64,000 nucleotides of DNA from Bacteroidota bacterium (GTDB lineage Bacteria > Bacteroidota > Ignavibacteria > UBA10030 > SZUA-254). Of the stretch, positions 63,865-64,000 are shown piece by piece; the first letter of the stretch is position 1; each line of letters starts with the position of its first letter. Under the pieces are notes generated by a model that saw nothing but the letters and a program-made list of their open reading frames with translations, was not told the origin of the DNA and made no database searches. The stretch is taken from the NCBI GenBank assembly GCA_036522515.1, contig DATDFQ010000043.1:372001-436000 (forward strand), read 5' to 3'. A program made the translations under genes and the position numbers.

Positions 63865-64000
63865 ATGATCAGGAGAGCCGTCTCAATCCTTGCCGTCGCG
63901 GCATGCGCCGTGTTATCGGCCCGGGCTCAGGGCGGGAGTTACCCCGACTTCGAAATCGTCGAGAGCATCCCCGTTGAGACCGTTCTCGACAACCCCGACG
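63865..64000 (+). CDS. N-terminus of an exported protein (partial)
   Basis: The frame from ATG 63865 gives MIRRAVSILAVAACAVLSAR then AQGGSYPDFEIVESIPVETV, and runs off the window. The first 20 residues are a signal peptide with probable cleavage after SARA. GGAGGGG lies 9 nt upstream; GTG 63859 overlapping the hydratase stop is the alternative. The segment ESIPVETVLDNPD resembles the start of some phospholipase D-like proteins, but too little is present to assign it. Confidence 0.6.
   Translation, partial: MIRRAVSILAVAACAVLSARAQGGSYPDFEIVESIPVETVLDNPD

Overview
The window comes from a GC-rich bacterium of the FCB group, most like Bacteroidota/Ignavibacteria. Three things suggest this: a secreted protein with a type IX secretion sorting tail (QNFPNPFNPATR), a DUF4905 protein and a DUF2723 protein of the kinds common in Bacteroidota, and an hpnCDE squalene locus. 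No mobile element, CRISPR array or rRNA was seen. Promoters I could pick out look like TTGACA / 16-17 nt / TATATT or TATCTT.

Layout. Positions 1-3394: end of an unknown membrane protein, then hpnC-hpnD-hpnE on the minus strand (farnesyl diphosphate to squalene). Positions 3395-9345: a long palindromic element, a CAU tRNA with its own promoter and terminator, then a plus-strand set tilS-hpt-ftsH-SEC59-like kinase-deoxyribosyltransferase-like-GroES-like. Positions 9353-13146 (minus): DUF4905, phzF and a membrane-bound HdrD-like iron-sulfur oxidoreductase. Positions 13230-25718 (minus): leuS, six tightly coupled cell-envelope genes (three GT2 glycosyltransferases, an MsbA-like ABC exporter, an O-antigen ligase and a GT9 enzyme), then DUF1844, nadK, radA and rdgB. 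Positions 25794-57593 (minus): one unbroken information-processing block. In transcription order it is tRNA-Thr, Tyr, Gly, Thr; rpmG; tRNA-Trp; secE-nusG-rplKAJL-rpoBC; rpsL-rpsG-fusA-tuf; then the S10, spc and alpha gene sets, ending at rplQ and a clear intrinsic terminator. A tRNA-Gln gene sits inside the spc set. Positions 57869-64000: a DUF2723 membrane protein, then a plus-strand set with an EthD protein, two crotonases, a secreted pentaheme cytochrome and the start of an exported protein.

The most notable observation is start-codon use. rpsL can only encode the universal S12 N-terminus if it starts at CTG, and it has an AGGAG Shine-Dalgarno at ideal distance. radA shows the same arrangement. 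A GT2 glycosyltransferase and possibly hpnE also lack any ATG/GTG/TTG that keeps their conserved N-terminus. Other points worth attention are the tRNA-terminator-tilS arrangement, the tRNA-Gln inside the spc operon, the E. coli-like thrU-tyrU-glyT-thrT cluster that has lost tufB, a structured rplL-rpoB spacer, and a T9SS-targeted multiheme cytochrome between two crotonases.

No single novel defence or metabolic system stands out. Most genes are housekeeping, and the unusual signal lies in translation starts and RNA-level architecture.
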